A stretch of 64,000 nucleotides of DNA from Nitrososphaerota archaeon (GTDB taxonomy: Archaea; Thermoproteota; Nitrososphaeria; Nitrososphaerales; UBA183). The notes under the pieces are model-generated. The model searched no databases. It was not told the DNA's origin and saw nothing but the letters and a program-made list of their open reading frames with translations. Numbering within the stretch: the stretch's first letter is position 1; every line of letters begins with the position of its first letter. The stretch lies in contig JAFMAW010000001.1 of assembly GCA_029784795.1 (NCBI GenBank), positions 89,370 to 153,369 of the forward strand, given 5' to 3'. The translations under genes were made by a program, and so were the position numbers. Of this stretch, positions 7,366 to 15,152 are shown piece by piece.

Positions 7366-8331
7366 ATCATAAGAAATCATAGCATATCAGATAAACCTTG
7401 CGCAGCGCAGGCGCCAGCGTCCTTACAGTGGTCGTCGTGCCGGCGCCACTGGGCCACACGGACGCCAAACGCCTCTCCTCTGCCCACACGCAGCGTGGCG
7501 GAGTCGACGGCGGTGCTGTCGCCTGGCTTCGTCCGGTTCTCGGGCATCGGTCATGCCTGTCTTGCCCATCTGGCCGACCCTCTTTCGCCCATTAAAGCGG
7601 CCCTTCTACGTCGCTCGGCGTGGCGCAGCCCTCGTCGGGATCTTATAGGCTCTGCCGACCCTTGCCGGAGGCCGTCCCTGTCTGCTTCGATCGGGAGAAT
7701 CTCCCGAAGCGAAAGACGTATGCCAGGACGATCACAATGACGGTGACGACTACGATCAGGACAACTTTGTCCACGGTGACGATCGCCATTTCGTAATGTC
7801 GGCTCCCAGCTACCACCTTCCAATGCGGCACTAAATACGTTCGGTGCGTAAGGCTATCTGACTGGTAGGGTGTGACCTCTGCGTACGCGCAGCGGAGGCC
7901 TTACAGTGTCAATGAAAAGAGCCATCGAATCAGCGGTGTCTTCCGCCTCGTCGGCATATCTCTCTCCCGGCCCCTTTCCGCCCCCCACGTCGCTGCGTGG
8001 GGCAATCAGGCGGGACGCGTCCCTGCGCCATATTGGCCGGAGACTCGCAGCGACGTCGCTTGCCAGCTGGAACGGCCTTCTCACGCCCTCAAACACTCAG
8101 AGGCCCCGCTCAATGCTTCTGTGAGCTCGCGGTCCTCCAGGCCGCTATTGCCAAACGAAGGTCGTCTTCCCCGGCCCCGCTCACGGTTGCCCTGCCGTCC
8201 CTCCTCCTCTTTGACGTCCGTGCGCACATCCTGCGACCCCCTTTGAATGACGGCCGGAACGGCGGGGAGGCCCCGAACTCGCCAACCCGCGCTGAACTTC
8301 TGACTCCGTCAGGGACCAAACTCAGCTTCAC
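7366..8331. other. Gene-poor stretch between antitoxin and RHH pair
   Basis: Nearly 1 kb with only one weak candidate ORF (listed separately at 7643-7789). The longer frames in 7850-8330, on both strands, have low-complexity Arg/Ser/Pro-rich translations typical of random GC-rich DNA. TATA-like tracts occur (for example CTTATAGG near 7640) without a convincing downstream gene. It may hold decayed genes or untranslated RNA, but I see no foldable RNA signature I can name. Confidence 0.4.
7643..7789 (-). CDS. Possible small single-span membrane protein
   Basis: From ATG 7789 the frame gives 48 residues: a short N-terminus, one strongly hydrophobic helix (VVLIVVVTVIVIVLAYVF, about residues 8-25), then a basic tail (FGRFSRSKQTGTASGKGR). 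This inside-positive layout suits a membrane anchor. A TATTTAG tract near 7835 could be its promoter. A GTG start at 7831 would add 14 residues. There is no family assignment; small TM toxins look similar, but nothing supports that specifically. Confidence 0.35.
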   Translation of the reverse strand: MAIVTVDKVVLIVVVTVIVIVLAYVFRFGRFSRSKQTGTASGKGRQSL

Positions 8332-8820
8332 CTAGGTCCCTTTCAGGCTGTAGACGTACTTCTTGTGGAACCTGTCGATGTCTTCCTGCGACCAGTCGTC
8401 CCACGATTCTTGTCTATATGGGCCGAGGCTTCTCTCGGCAGCAAGCTTCCTGAGCCTCCTATTCTCTGGCAGCATCGTAGAGAGGGCCATAGATAGCGCC
8501 CGGTTGTCATTGAATAGCTGGTACGCCTCGAACTTCATTGCTGCATACTTGCTACCCAGTGAGTACAGTTCCAGGCGGCGTCTCTCGACGTCGGCGCCCT
8601 CCTTCTCCGAGACTCCATACGAGAAGAGTATCGGAATCAGCTCCTTCATGTCGGTGTATCCCATCCGCCTGGCGAAGTCGGTTATCTGTTGCCATGTCCT
8701 CCCCTCGAACCTCGCTGTGATCTTGACCGACTCACCCGTGACGCGCGCCTCGAGGATCGAGTGAACGTCGACCTCCTCGCCACGCCGCCTCTCTCCGGCG
8801 GTGCCGAACAGATGGAACAC
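8332..8820 (-). CDS. RHH-like coiled-coil protein, tandem paralogue 2
   Basis: Unrecognised 162-residue protein. Residues about 30-70 read as strand-helix-helix (SVKITARFEGRTWQ, then QITDFARRMGYTD, then MKELIPILFSYGV), the pattern of a ribbon-helix-helix domain. A helical stretch to residue 130 (LYSLGSKYAAMKFEAYQLFN, NRRLRKLAAER) and an acidic/aromatic tail follow. The preceding gene product has the same order and closely similar spacing, including an RxLRKL-type end of the helix, so the two look like tandem duplicates. GTG 8820 immediately follows the upstream stop codon, indicating co-transcription and coupled translation. Candidate DNA-binding regulator. Confidence 0.6.
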   Translation of the reverse strand: MFHLFGTAGERRRGEEVDVHSILEARVTGESVKITARFEGRTWQQITDFARRMGYTDMKELIPILFSYGVSEKEGADVERRRLELYSLGSKYAAMKFEAYQLFNDNRALSMALSTMLPENRRLRKLAAERSLGPYRQESWDDWSQEDIDRFHKKYVYSLKGT

Positions 8821-9138
8821 CTACCCGCCCCTCCCCGCAGACTTCGCGGGCTCCAGCAGCTTCCTAAGCCCGTTGTTCTGCGCGTATATCTTCCTCAGAA
8901 TCTCGTTGTCTCTGCTGTATTCTTTGAAGCTCTCTTTCAGCTCGGCGTAGTCCTTCTCCATGTAGGCGAGCTGCAGGGGCCAGTACCTGCCGATGCCCTC
9001 GGTAAGGACGACCTTCAGCGCGTCCTCCCTATCGAGATGGCGGGAATCTGAGAGGCGCTCGAAGCCTTCGTAGTCCTCCCTGTCCACGGAGAACTCCACA
9101 ACTTCGGCCGCCGCCTCCCCCCTTCCCTTGTGACGCAA
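8821..9138 (-). CDS. RHH-like coiled-coil protein, tandem paralogue 1
   Basis: A 105-residue protein with an apparent ribbon-helix-helix domain: strand EVVEFSVDRED, helix YEGFERLSDSRHLD, helix REDALKVVLTEGIGRYW. A helix with heptad-like spacing follows (ADYAEL-type repeats: YAELKESFKEYSRDNEILRKI) and ends in NNGLRKLL. It lines up with the downstream paralogue over about 80 residues. The TTG start lies about 10 bases from the predicted transcription start, and the palindrome at 9149-9164 falls between its TATA box and that start, so it could be repressed from this site, possibly by itself. Its role as regulator of the Ehr regulon is inference. Confidence 0.6.
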   Translation of the reverse strand: MRHKGRGEAAAEVVEFSVDREDYEGFERLSDSRHLDREDALKVVLTEGIGRYWPLQLAYMEKDYAELKESFKEYSRDNEILRKIYAQNNGLRKLLEPAKSAGRGG

Positions 9139-9148
9139 AATCGACCGC

Positions 9149-9164
9149 TGTAACAGCAGTTACA
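9149..9164. promoter_or_regulatory. Operator palindrome, copy 1 (TGTAAC-N4-GTTACA)
   Basis: TGTAACAGCAGTTACA is a perfect 6+6 inverted repeat with a 4-base spacer. It lies six bases upstream of the TATA box of the ChrB-like gene on the plus strand and overlaps the expected start region of the divergent RHH pair on the minus strand. The same motif recurs at 9800-9815 and 17671-17686, each time beside a TATA box. Confidence 0.75.
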
Positions 9165-9170
9165 AGAGGA

Positions 9171-9178
9171 ATATATAG
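9171..9178. promoter_or_regulatory. TATA box shared by the RHH pair and the ChrB-like gene
   Basis: ATATATAG is the only strong TATA element between the two divergent units. On the plus strand it predicts a start near 9200 and a roughly 40-base leader before the GTG at 9242. On the minus strand it predicts a start near 9148, ten bases from the TTG at 9138. Confidence 0.55.
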
Positions 9179-9241
9179 CTGACTCTCCATGCGAGTTCCG
9201 GCCATGACCTGCTTGAATCGCCTGGGTGGAGGTTTCCGCCA

Positions 9242-9787
9242 GTGAGCAGGCAGCCCGCCGACAAGTGGATTGTGGTGGCCTACGACCTGCCGAACGAGCC
9301 CTCAAAGCTCCGAGTCAGGGCCTGGAGGAACCTCAAGAAGCTCGGCGCCCTCTATCCGCCGGTGTCCCTCTGCATCCTCCCCAACACGCCGCAGGCAAGA
9401 AAAGAAATCGGCCAGTTCATGTCGGAATTCAGGAAGCACGGGACCGTCCTGGCGATGAACGCCGGCGCCCTGGACGCCCGGGATTCGGACGTGCTCTCCA
9501 GAATGTTCCAGGATGACAGGCGGAAGCAGTTCGAAGAGATCTATGAAGAGTGCCAGGAGTTCCTAGACGAGATAAGCGAGAACCTGGCAAGCAAGAAAAT
9601 CACCTATGAGGAGACCGACGAGCTCGAGCAGATTCTAGAGTCTCTCGAAAAGTGGTACAAGAGCGTGCGAGAGAAGGGGTACGGGCGAGGCGAGGACTCC
9701 TCCAAAGTGGAGGAGATACTATCCAGGTGCATGAAGGCGCTGGCAGGCTTCGCCGAGAAGGCGCAGCCTCGGAGACTCAACAGATAG
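9242..9787 (+). CDS. ChrB N-terminal-domain-like (PaaX-like) protein
   Basis: The first 85 residues (KWIVVAYDLPNEPSKLRVRA, AWRNLKKLGALYPPVSLCIL, ARKEIGQFMSEFRKHG) match the pattern of the ChrB N-terminal domain, which is related to the PaaX regulator core. The remaining 95 residues are charged helices with coiled-coil character. Bacterial ChrB responds to chromate; here the target is unknown. It starts with GTG, with a GGAGG Shine-Dalgarno about eight bases upstream. Copy 1 of the TGTAAC palindrome lies upstream of its promoter and copy 2 lies 12 bases after its stop, in front of the Ehr operon. No ChrA transporter is visible. Confidence 0.7.
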   Translation: MSRQPADKWIVVAYDLPNEPSKLRVRAWRNLKKLGALYPPVSLCILPNTPQARKEIGQFMSEFRKHGTVLAMNAGALDARDSDVLSRMFQDDRRKQFEEIYEECQEFLDEISENLASKKITYEETDELEQILESLEKWYKSVREKGYGRGEDSSKVEEILSRCMKALAGFAEKAQPRRLNR

Positions 9788-9799
9788 CCAAAACCTTGA

Positions 9800-9815
9800 T
9801 GTAACAACAGTTACA
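9800..9815. promoter_or_regulatory. Operator palindrome, copy 2, in front of the Ehr operon
   Basis: TGTAACAACAGTTACA is a perfect inverted repeat (with one further A/T pair outside it), identical to copy 1 in both half-sites. It abuts the TATA-like TTTAATTA at 9816-9823 that should drive the operon starting at 9980. A position directly upstream of TATA/BRE usually means activation in archaea, although occlusion of TFB is also possible. Confidence 0.75.
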
Positions 9816-9979
9816 TTTAATTACCAAGTATGGGGAGGCGCCGTAAACCCCTCATGCGCCCCGTCAAGCCTAACGCTGCCTCTTGTAGCGCAGTTTCAGC
9901 TATGGAGAACTCCCCGGCGCCGCTGGGGATGTGAGACCCGGCGCAGGATTCGGGTAGCCCGCATCGGAGCGATACCAGA
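9816..9979 (+). promoter_or_regulatory. Promoter and long leader of the Ehr operon
   Basis: TATA-like TTTAATTA (9816-9823) predicts transcription from about 9845, leaving a leader of about 135 bases, long compared with the largely leaderless neighbours. Within it is a 26-codon ORF (ATG 9854 to TGA 9932-9934) in the same frame as the first operon gene, and a GC hairpin around CCCCGGCGCCGCTGGGG. A GGAG about 12 bases before TTG 9980 can serve as ribosome binding site. Attenuation or leader-peptide control is possible but unproven. Confidence 0.4.
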
Positions 9980-10951
9980 TTGCCAGACCAGCTCACACTT
10001 CAGGCCATAAACGCCATCCAGGTGGGGACGGTCCTTGCCCTCTCGCCGCTCATAGCCGGGGTCATCAACCGGCTGAAGGCGATCCTGGAGTCCAAGCGAG
10101 GGCCTCCCGTCCTCCAGCCTTACTATGACCTTGCCAAGCTGTTCAAGAAAGAGACTGTCATTCCCGAAAGGGCTTCGGCCTTCTTCATGCTGGCACCGTT
10201 CCTCTCGTTCACAGCGTACGTCGTGATCTCGCTGGTCATACCCGTCGTGACTCCGTACCCTCTCCCCTACGGCATCCTCCTCGACCTGCTGGGCGGGGCC
10301 CTGATGTTCGGCCTGGCCGGGGTGGTAGGGATAGTCGCGGCGATAGACGCCCACACGAACTACACTGCCCTCGGGGCGAGCAGGAGCGCCTCCTTCTCCG
10401 CCCTGGCCGAGCCGACGCTGATCATGGTCTTCTTCGGGGTCGCGCTAATCACCGGGACCAACAACCCCTACGTGACCAACAACCTCCTGGCCGCCTCGAC
10501 AGCCTGGTACCTCTCGGCCACCCACATCCTCGTCCTGTCATCCTTCTTCATGCTCCTGCTGGTGGAGACCGGTCGCCTGCCGGTGGAGAGCTCCGGCCTG
10601 ATGGAGCTGGGGATGCTCGATGACGCCAAAGTGATGGAGCACTCAGGAAGGCTCCTGGCGATGTCCACGTGGGGCGGCTACATGAAGCAGTTCATGCTCA
10701 TGTCGGTGTTCCTCAACGTCTTCCTCCTCCCGTGGTGGATGTCCAGCGCTGTCTCAGTCCAGGGGGCGCTGTATTCCGTCGGGACGCTGGTCCTCAAACT
10801 TCTTGGCCTAGCAGTCGTGATCGTGATAACAGAAGAGACTTTCGCGAAGCTCCGCCTCTTTAAGATTCTCGACTTCCTCGCCATCTCGTTCAGCCTCGGG
10901 CTCCTCGCGGTCATCGCGTTCTTCCTGGTCGGAGGGGGGCCGCTGTCATGA
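9980..10951 (+). CDS. HyfC/NuoH-like membrane subunit of Ehr complex
   Basis: The 323-residue protein has about eight transmembrane helices. It belongs to the family that seats the hydrophilic module of complex I and group 4 hydrogenases on the membrane. Diagnostic segments are ESKRGPPVLQPYYDLAKLFK near residue 40, ALGASRSASFSALAEP near 135, and LLVETGRLPVESSGLMELGM near 195, the counterpart of the quinone/ion-channel loop of NuoH. It starts with TTG at 9980, the first start after an in-frame TGA. It is the first gene of a six-gene operon with four- to six-base spacings or overlaps. Confidence 0.88.
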   Translation: MPDQLTLQAINAIQVGTVLALSPLIAGVINRLKAILESKRGPPVLQPYYDLAKLFKKETVIPERASAFFMLAPFLSFTAYVVISLVIPVVTPYPLPYGILLDLLGGALMFGLAGVVGIVAAIDAHTNYTALGASRSASFSALAEPTLIMVFFGVALITGTNNPYVTNNLLAASTAWYLSATHILVLSSFFMLLLVETGRLPVESSGLMELGMLDDAKVMEHSGRLLAMSTWGGYMKQFMLMSVFLNVFLLPWWMSSAVSVQGALYSVGTLVLKLLGLAVVIVITEETFAKLRLFKILDFLAISFSLGLLAVIAFFLVGGGPLS

Positions 10952-11607
10952 TCCTCCCTCAGCTTCTCCTCGGCGAGCTCTCCGGGCTCCTGGGGATACT
11001 GGTGCTCCTGACGGCCCTCTACCTGCAGAGCCAGACCTTCGTGGACCCCACGATACGGGGCGTGGCCGTCCAGTCGCTGCTCCTAGCCCTCCTCTTCGTG
11101 GTTCTCTTCCTGGGGTCGGGGGACGTGAACCTCCTCTACCTGGCAGCGATAACCGCAGGGATACGCGGGCTCCTCATCCCCAGGGTGATGTTGTACCAGG
11201 TGCGCCGCTTCAGGCACAGCCTGAGGGAGAGCGGACCCGGCCAGAGGGTGCCTTCGCTGGTGATAGCAGGGGTCATCGTGGTGATCGGAGGATACGCCCT
11301 GTTCAAGACGGCGCTGCTGCCTACCCTTTCCAACCCGTCCGCCTCGGTCCCCTTCGTCCTGGTGCTCCTCAGCCTCCTCCTCATAGCCACCCGACGGAAC
11401 GCCCTCACCCAGATGACCGGGTTTCTGGAGGAGGAGAACGCCGTGCTCTATGCGGGGGCCCTCATCGCCCCGTCGATGCCCCTGCTGATCGAGTTCGCGG
11501 TGGTTCTGGACGTTCTGGGGGTCATCCTGGTGGGGGTGATCCTGTCCGCCACCCGTGACGTCCTGAAGTCGCTTGAAGAGCCCGAGTTGGAGCAACTCAC
11601 CGGGTGA
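10948..11607 (+). CDS. HyfE-like membrane subunit of Ehr complex
   Basis: A 219-residue protein with about seven predicted membrane helices, in the position and size of HyfE (a fusion resembling NuoK) of hydrogenase-4-type complexes. The N-terminal helices and the GSGDVNLLYLAAITAGIRGL segment, then RRNALTQMTGFLEEENAVLY, match HyfE, in which the Glu-rich loop lies in the proton path. The ATG overlaps the preceding stop by four bases (ATGA), showing coupled translation. It would help form the proton- or sodium-translocating arm. Confidence 0.82.
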   Translation: MILPQLLLGELSGLLGILVLLTALYLQSQTFVDPTIRGVAVQSLLLALLFVVLFLGSGDVNLLYLAAITAGIRGLLIPRVMLYQVRRFRHSLRESGPGQRVPSLVIAGVIVVIGGYALFKTALLPTLSNPSASVPFVLVLLSLLLIATRRNALTQMTGFLEEENAVLYAGALIAPSMPLLIEFAVVLDVLGVILVGVILSATRDVLKSLEEPELEQLTG

Positions 11608-11613
11608 TATCGA

Positions 11614-13056
11614 ATGGACCAGAGCCTGATCTTTGTCGCGCTGCTGGCTGCCCCGGCCGCCGGGGCGGCCATCTCTCTTGTGCCCAGGGACGGGGTGGAG
11701 GTCGCCGCATCCCTGGCCTCTTCGGCCGCGGCCGTCCTCGTCTCTCTGTTCCTGCTAGCCTCCGGCGCATCGGGGGCGTTCGGCCTGTTCTATTCAGACG
11801 GCCTCACGCGGATAATGGCGATTACCATCTCCTCAGTGTTCTTCACTTCCGTGGCTTATTCTTGGTTCTACGTGAGACGGATCAACGAGCCGCTCATACG
11901 CTTCAGATGGTACTACTCCCTGCTCGACCTCTTCGCCTTCACCATGCTCCTGGCCGTCACGGTGAACGACCTCGGCCTCGTGTGGATTGCGATTGAGGCA
12001 ACGACCGTGACCAGCGCCCTCCTCGTCGCCCTGGAACGCCAGAGGACCAGCGTAGAAGCGGCCTGGCGCTACACCCTCATCGTCTCCGCGGGCCTCGTAG
12101 CTTCGCTACTCTCCGTCGTCTTCGTCTACTACTCGCAGGGCACTCTCTTGATTTCCGACCTCACCGGGTCCTCCATACGCGCCGGGCTGCTCATGCCTAT
12201 TGCCGTCGGCTTCGCACTCGTTGGCTACGGGACCAAGGCAGGCATCGCGCCTATGCACGCCTGGCTCCCAGACGCCCACAGCGAAGCTCCCTCGCCAGTC
12301 AGCGCCATGTTCTCGGGCATCCTACTTCCGACGTCAATCTATGCCCTCGTGAGGACGTTCAACCTGCTGCAGGGGCTGGCCTCCTTCGGGGCCATGCGGA
12401 ACCTTCTCATCGGGTTCGGGATATTCACTGCTCTGCTCGCCGCCATCATAATGGGACACCAGCGGAACTACAAGAGGATGCTCGCGTATTCCAGCATGGA
12501 GAACATGGGCATCATACTGGTCGGCTTCGCGCTCGGCGGCATCGGGATTGTAGGCGCCGCTGTCCAGATAGTCGCCCACGCCTTCGCAAAGTCCTCCGCC
12601 TTCTACGAGTCAGGCAACATACTCGTCGCCTACGAAAGCAAGAGCATGGCCGAAGTCCAGGGGGTGGCGTGGAGGCTGAAGTACAGCGGCCACCTCTTCG
12701 CGCTCTCCTGCCTTGCCGTGACCGGCGCCCCGCCGTTCGGCGTCTTCGTGGGAGAATTCATGATACTCACGATGGCGCTGAGCACAGGAAACGTCGCGCT
12801 CGTCCTGCTGCTCGCGGCCGTCTACATCTACGGGTTCATCGGCCTGAACAGGCAGTCAGTGAGGATGGTATTCGGCCAGGGCAGCGCAGGCCAACAGGCA
12901 GATGGGACGACCCCCGGGCCGGCCCCGCGCGCCGCACCGCAGCATGAACACTGGGTCTCGGTCGCAATCCCGCTGGCCAACTTGGCCGTGGCGCTCGTCA
13001 TTGGCGTGTACATGAGCCCGATGCTCCTACAGGCGGCCCAGGGGATGGTGCCTTGA
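11614..13056 (+). CDS. HyfF-like antiporter-type subunit of Ehr complex
   Basis: A 480-residue protein with about 14 membrane helices of the Mrp/NuoN-NuoL antiporter family. Conserved features are LVWIAIEATTVTSALLVALE near residue 130, the channel segment YGTKAGIAPMHAWLPDAHSEAPSPVSAMFSG near 205-235 (Lys and His of the proton path), and KRMLAYSSMENMGIILVG near 290. A loop with QQADGTTPGPAPRAAPQHEH near residue 430 is an unusual His/Pro/Ala-rich insertion before the last helix. It provides one of two antiporter-like modules of the complex. Confidence 0.88.
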   Translation: MDQSLIFVALLAAPAAGAAISLVPRDGVEVAASLASSAAAVLVSLFLLASGASGAFGLFYSDGLTRIMAITISSVFFTSVAYSWFYVRRINEPLIRFRWYYSLLDLFAFTMLLAVTVNDLGLVWIAIEATTVTSALLVALERQRTSVEAAWRYTLIVSAGLVASLLSVVFVYYSQGTLLISDLTGSSIRAGLLMPIAVGFALVGYGTKAGIAPMHAWLPDAHSEAPSPVSAMFSGILLPTSIYALVRTFNLLQGLASFGAMRNLLIGFGIFTALLAAIIMGHQRNYKRMLAYSSMENMGIILVGFALGGIGIVGAAVQIVAHAFAKSSAFYESGNILVAYESKSMAEVQGVAWRLKYSGHLFALSCLAVTGAPPFGVFVGEFMILTMALSTGNVALVLLLAAVYIYGFIGLNRQSVRMVFGQGSAGQQADGTTPGPAPRAAPQHEHWVSVAIPLANLAVALVIGVYMSPMLLQAAQGMVP

Positions 13057-14408
13057 GCCGCGGGCCGGGAACCCTGGGCGGTGGTCGCGTAGAGATGCGC
13101 AACTTGGAACGCCTCGGCGAGAAGATGCAGCTCTCATCGGTCTTCCAGGCCGGAGGCCTCAACTACGCGCTGATCTCTGACACTGAGACCAACAAGACCA
13201 TCATCAGCGAGCTCCCCCTGACCCTCAGCGAAGAGTTCGGCGCGCTGCTCCGAGGCAGCGGCGCGAAGCCAGGGTCCCCGCTGGTGCTCGAGGCCAGCGG
13301 CAGGGTCGAGGGCTATGGGGTGTTCGAGTTCCCCTACGGCCCGGTCAGCTGGGGCGTCCCAGAGGCAGGCGCGTTCAGCCTCATGACCTACGGCGAGAGG
13401 GTCCTCAAGGTGGTCCCCAGGCTCAATTTCAAGAAGCGCGGCATAGAGCGGGCAGTCCTGGGGCGCACCCCGGAGGACGCGCTCCTTTTCGTCGAGAGGT
13501 CGGCGGGCAACTTCTCCGCGGCTTACTCGACCTGTTTCGCGGCTGCGGTGGAGGACTCACTCGGCCTGGAGGTCCCCTCGGAGGCAAGGTGGACCAGGGC
13601 CGTGGCCCTGGAGCTCGAAAGGATCCACAACCACCTGTACGTCTTCGGCCGCCTGGCGGAGGCAGCGTCCCAGAACATTGCGGCTACCCAGGCACACGCG
13701 CTTCGGGAGAGGGTCCTGAGATTGAACTCCAGGCACTTCGGGCACAGGTACCTCTTCGGCATCAATTCGATCGGTGGGGTGAGCCGGGGCCTTCCCAAGG
13801 ACGAGCGGAGAACCTTGACGACGGAGGTCAGGCTGATCGGCAGGGAGTTTTCCGAGCTCGTACAGTACTTCCTCTCTTCGCGCATATTCCTTGACAGGCT
13901 CCAGGGGACTGCGAAGCTCACGAGGAAGGACGCCCTCGGCCTCGGAACGGTCGGGCCCTCGGCCCGAGGGTCGGGCGTGCAGTGGGACGACAGGCTGACC
14001 TTTCCCCTAGAGCCCTACGAAGACATCTACGTCAACCTGGAGACCGAGGATGGAGAGGACACCATGGCGAGGACCATGGTGAGAGTGAAGGAGGTCGAGT
14101 CCAGCACAATCGCGCTGAGGGAGCTGCTGGACAGGATGCCTTCGGACGGAACGAAGAGCGGCCCCCATCGACGACGAGCCGACAGCCTTGGGGCGGGCTT
14201 CTCCTTCTGCAGGGTCGAAAGCCCCAGCGGGGACCTGATACAGGCGGTCCAACTCGACGGCGGCGGGAGGGTGGGCAGCTTGCACGTTCGGCCACCTTCC
14301 CTGGTGAACTGGCTCCCATTCGCACGGAGCCTTGAAGGCACGGTGTTCACCGACTTCCAATTCGCCTTCGAAAGCTTCGGCCTCTCGTTCGCGGACTCAG
14401 ACAGGTGA
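13053..14408 (+). CDS. HyfG/NuoD-like large subunit without Ni-Fe cysteines
   Basis: The 451-residue protein aligns with the group 4 hydrogenase large subunit (YGPVSWGVPEAGAFSL, PRLNFKKRGIERAVLGRT, LERIHNHL). In hydrogenases, two CxxC pairs hold the Ni-Fe centre. Here the first pair is replaced by A151 and F154 (ERSAGNFSAAYS) and the second by Q436 and F439 (TDFQFAFESF). All four ligands are lost, so it cannot be a [NiFe] hydrogenase; this defines an energy-converting hydrogenase-related (Ehr) complex. A short N-terminal NuoC-like part may be present. The TTG start overlaps the preceding stop; ATG 13095 is an alternative. Confidence 0.88.
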   Translation: MSRGPGTLGGGRVEMRNLERLGEKMQLSSVFQAGGLNYALISDTETNKTIISELPLTLSEEFGALLRGSGAKPGSPLVLEASGRVEGYGVFEFPYGPVSWGVPEAGAFSLMTYGERVLKVVPRLNFKKRGIERAVLGRTPEDALLFVERSAGNFSAAYSTCFAAAVEDSLGLEVPSEARWTRAVALELERIHNHLYVFGRLAEAASQNIAATQAHALRERVLRLNSRHFGHRYLFGINSIGGVSRGLPKDERRTLTTEVRLIGREFSELVQYFLSSRIFLDRLQGTAKLTRKDALGLGTVGPSARGSGVQWDDRLTFPLEPYEDIYVNLETEDGEDTMARTMVRVKEVESSTIALRELLDRMPSDGTKSGPHRRRADSLGAGFSFCRVESPSGDLIQAVQLDGGGRVGSLHVRPPSLVNWLPFARSLEGTVFTDFQFAFESFGLSFADSDR

Positions 14409-15152
14409 ATGTGGGACATGCCAAAGATCTGGGTCTTCCGCGGGCTGAAGAAAGGGATACTCACCACGGCGTACCCGAAGTCTCAGCCGACGTCAGAGGA
14501 GGTCCCGACAGCTTCGCTCCCGCCGAGGCCCACCGACGCCGTGGACTGGTCCGCCGGAGAGAGGGGCTGCCCAACCGGCGCCATTGATTCAGGGGGCAAG
14601 AGGGTAGACCTGGGGCGCTGTGTCTACTGCCGTCTCTGTTCTTCGGCTGGGTTCACCTTCGATGACGGGTCCGGGAGCCGCGCAGGGGCCCTGCAGGCTG
14701 GCCTCACAGGGAGGCACGCCGCGGGAGCCCGACGTATCTTCGGGAGGTCGCTCCACGTCATGATGATCGACGTCGGGTCGTGCAACGCCTGCAACCTCGA
14801 GGTGCTGAACCTCTCAAACCCATACTACGACCTCTCGAGGCTCGGTATCGCCTTCACGAACTCTCCCAAGCACGCTGACGCCCTGATCGTCGTGGGGGCC
14901 CTCAACCCGGCGATGGTGGACGCCCTCAAGATGACCTATGAGAGCATGCCAGAGCCGAAGCTGGTTCTCTCCGTCGGCGCCTGCGCCATAAGCGGAGGGA
15001 TCTTCAGGAGCGCGGAAGGCTTCGTCTCCCCCGTGGGCGACGCTATCCCCGTGGACGTCGTCGTCCCCGGTTGCCCTCCTTCGCCAGTTCAGATTCTGGA
15101 GGGGCTGCTACTGGCCGCCGGCCGGTTGAAGGAGACGGGGGCGATGCGATGA
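14409..15152 (+). CDS. HyfI/NuoB-like small subunit fused to a ferredoxin domain
   Basis: The 247-residue subunit has an N-terminal ferredoxin-like part with one complete [4Fe-4S] set (C54 followed by Pro, and C71, C74, C77). The second ferredoxin cluster is absent. The C-terminal part is NuoB-like with the proximal-cluster ligands intact: C125 and C128 (GSCNACNLE), C192 (GACAISGG) and C222 (PGCPPSP). Electrons can therefore still pass to or from the large subunit although its Ni-Fe site is missing. The gene starts right after the large-subunit stop and ends in ATGA, shared with the next gene. Confidence 0.88.
   Translation: MWDMPKIWVFRGLKKGILTTAYPKSQPTSEEVPTASLPPRPTDAVDWSAGERGCPTGAIDSGGKRVDLGRCVYCRLCSSAGFTFDDGSGSRAGALQAGLTGRHAAGARRIFGRSLHVMMIDVGSCNACNLEVLNLSNPYYDLSRLGIAFTNSPKHADALIVVGALNPAMVDALKMTYESMPEPKLVLSVGACAISGGIFRSAEGFVSPVGDAIPVDVVVPGCPPSPVQILEGLLLAAGRLKETGAMR

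Noticed and set aside
7872..8335. Several ORFs of 70-125 residues on both strands
   Set aside because: Low-complexity Arg/Ser/Pro translations typical of random GC-rich DNA; no start signals.
6313..9241. Integrated element with attachment site at tRNA-Glu
   Set aside because: No repeat of the tRNA 3' end and no integrase were found; kept only as a low-interest suggestion.
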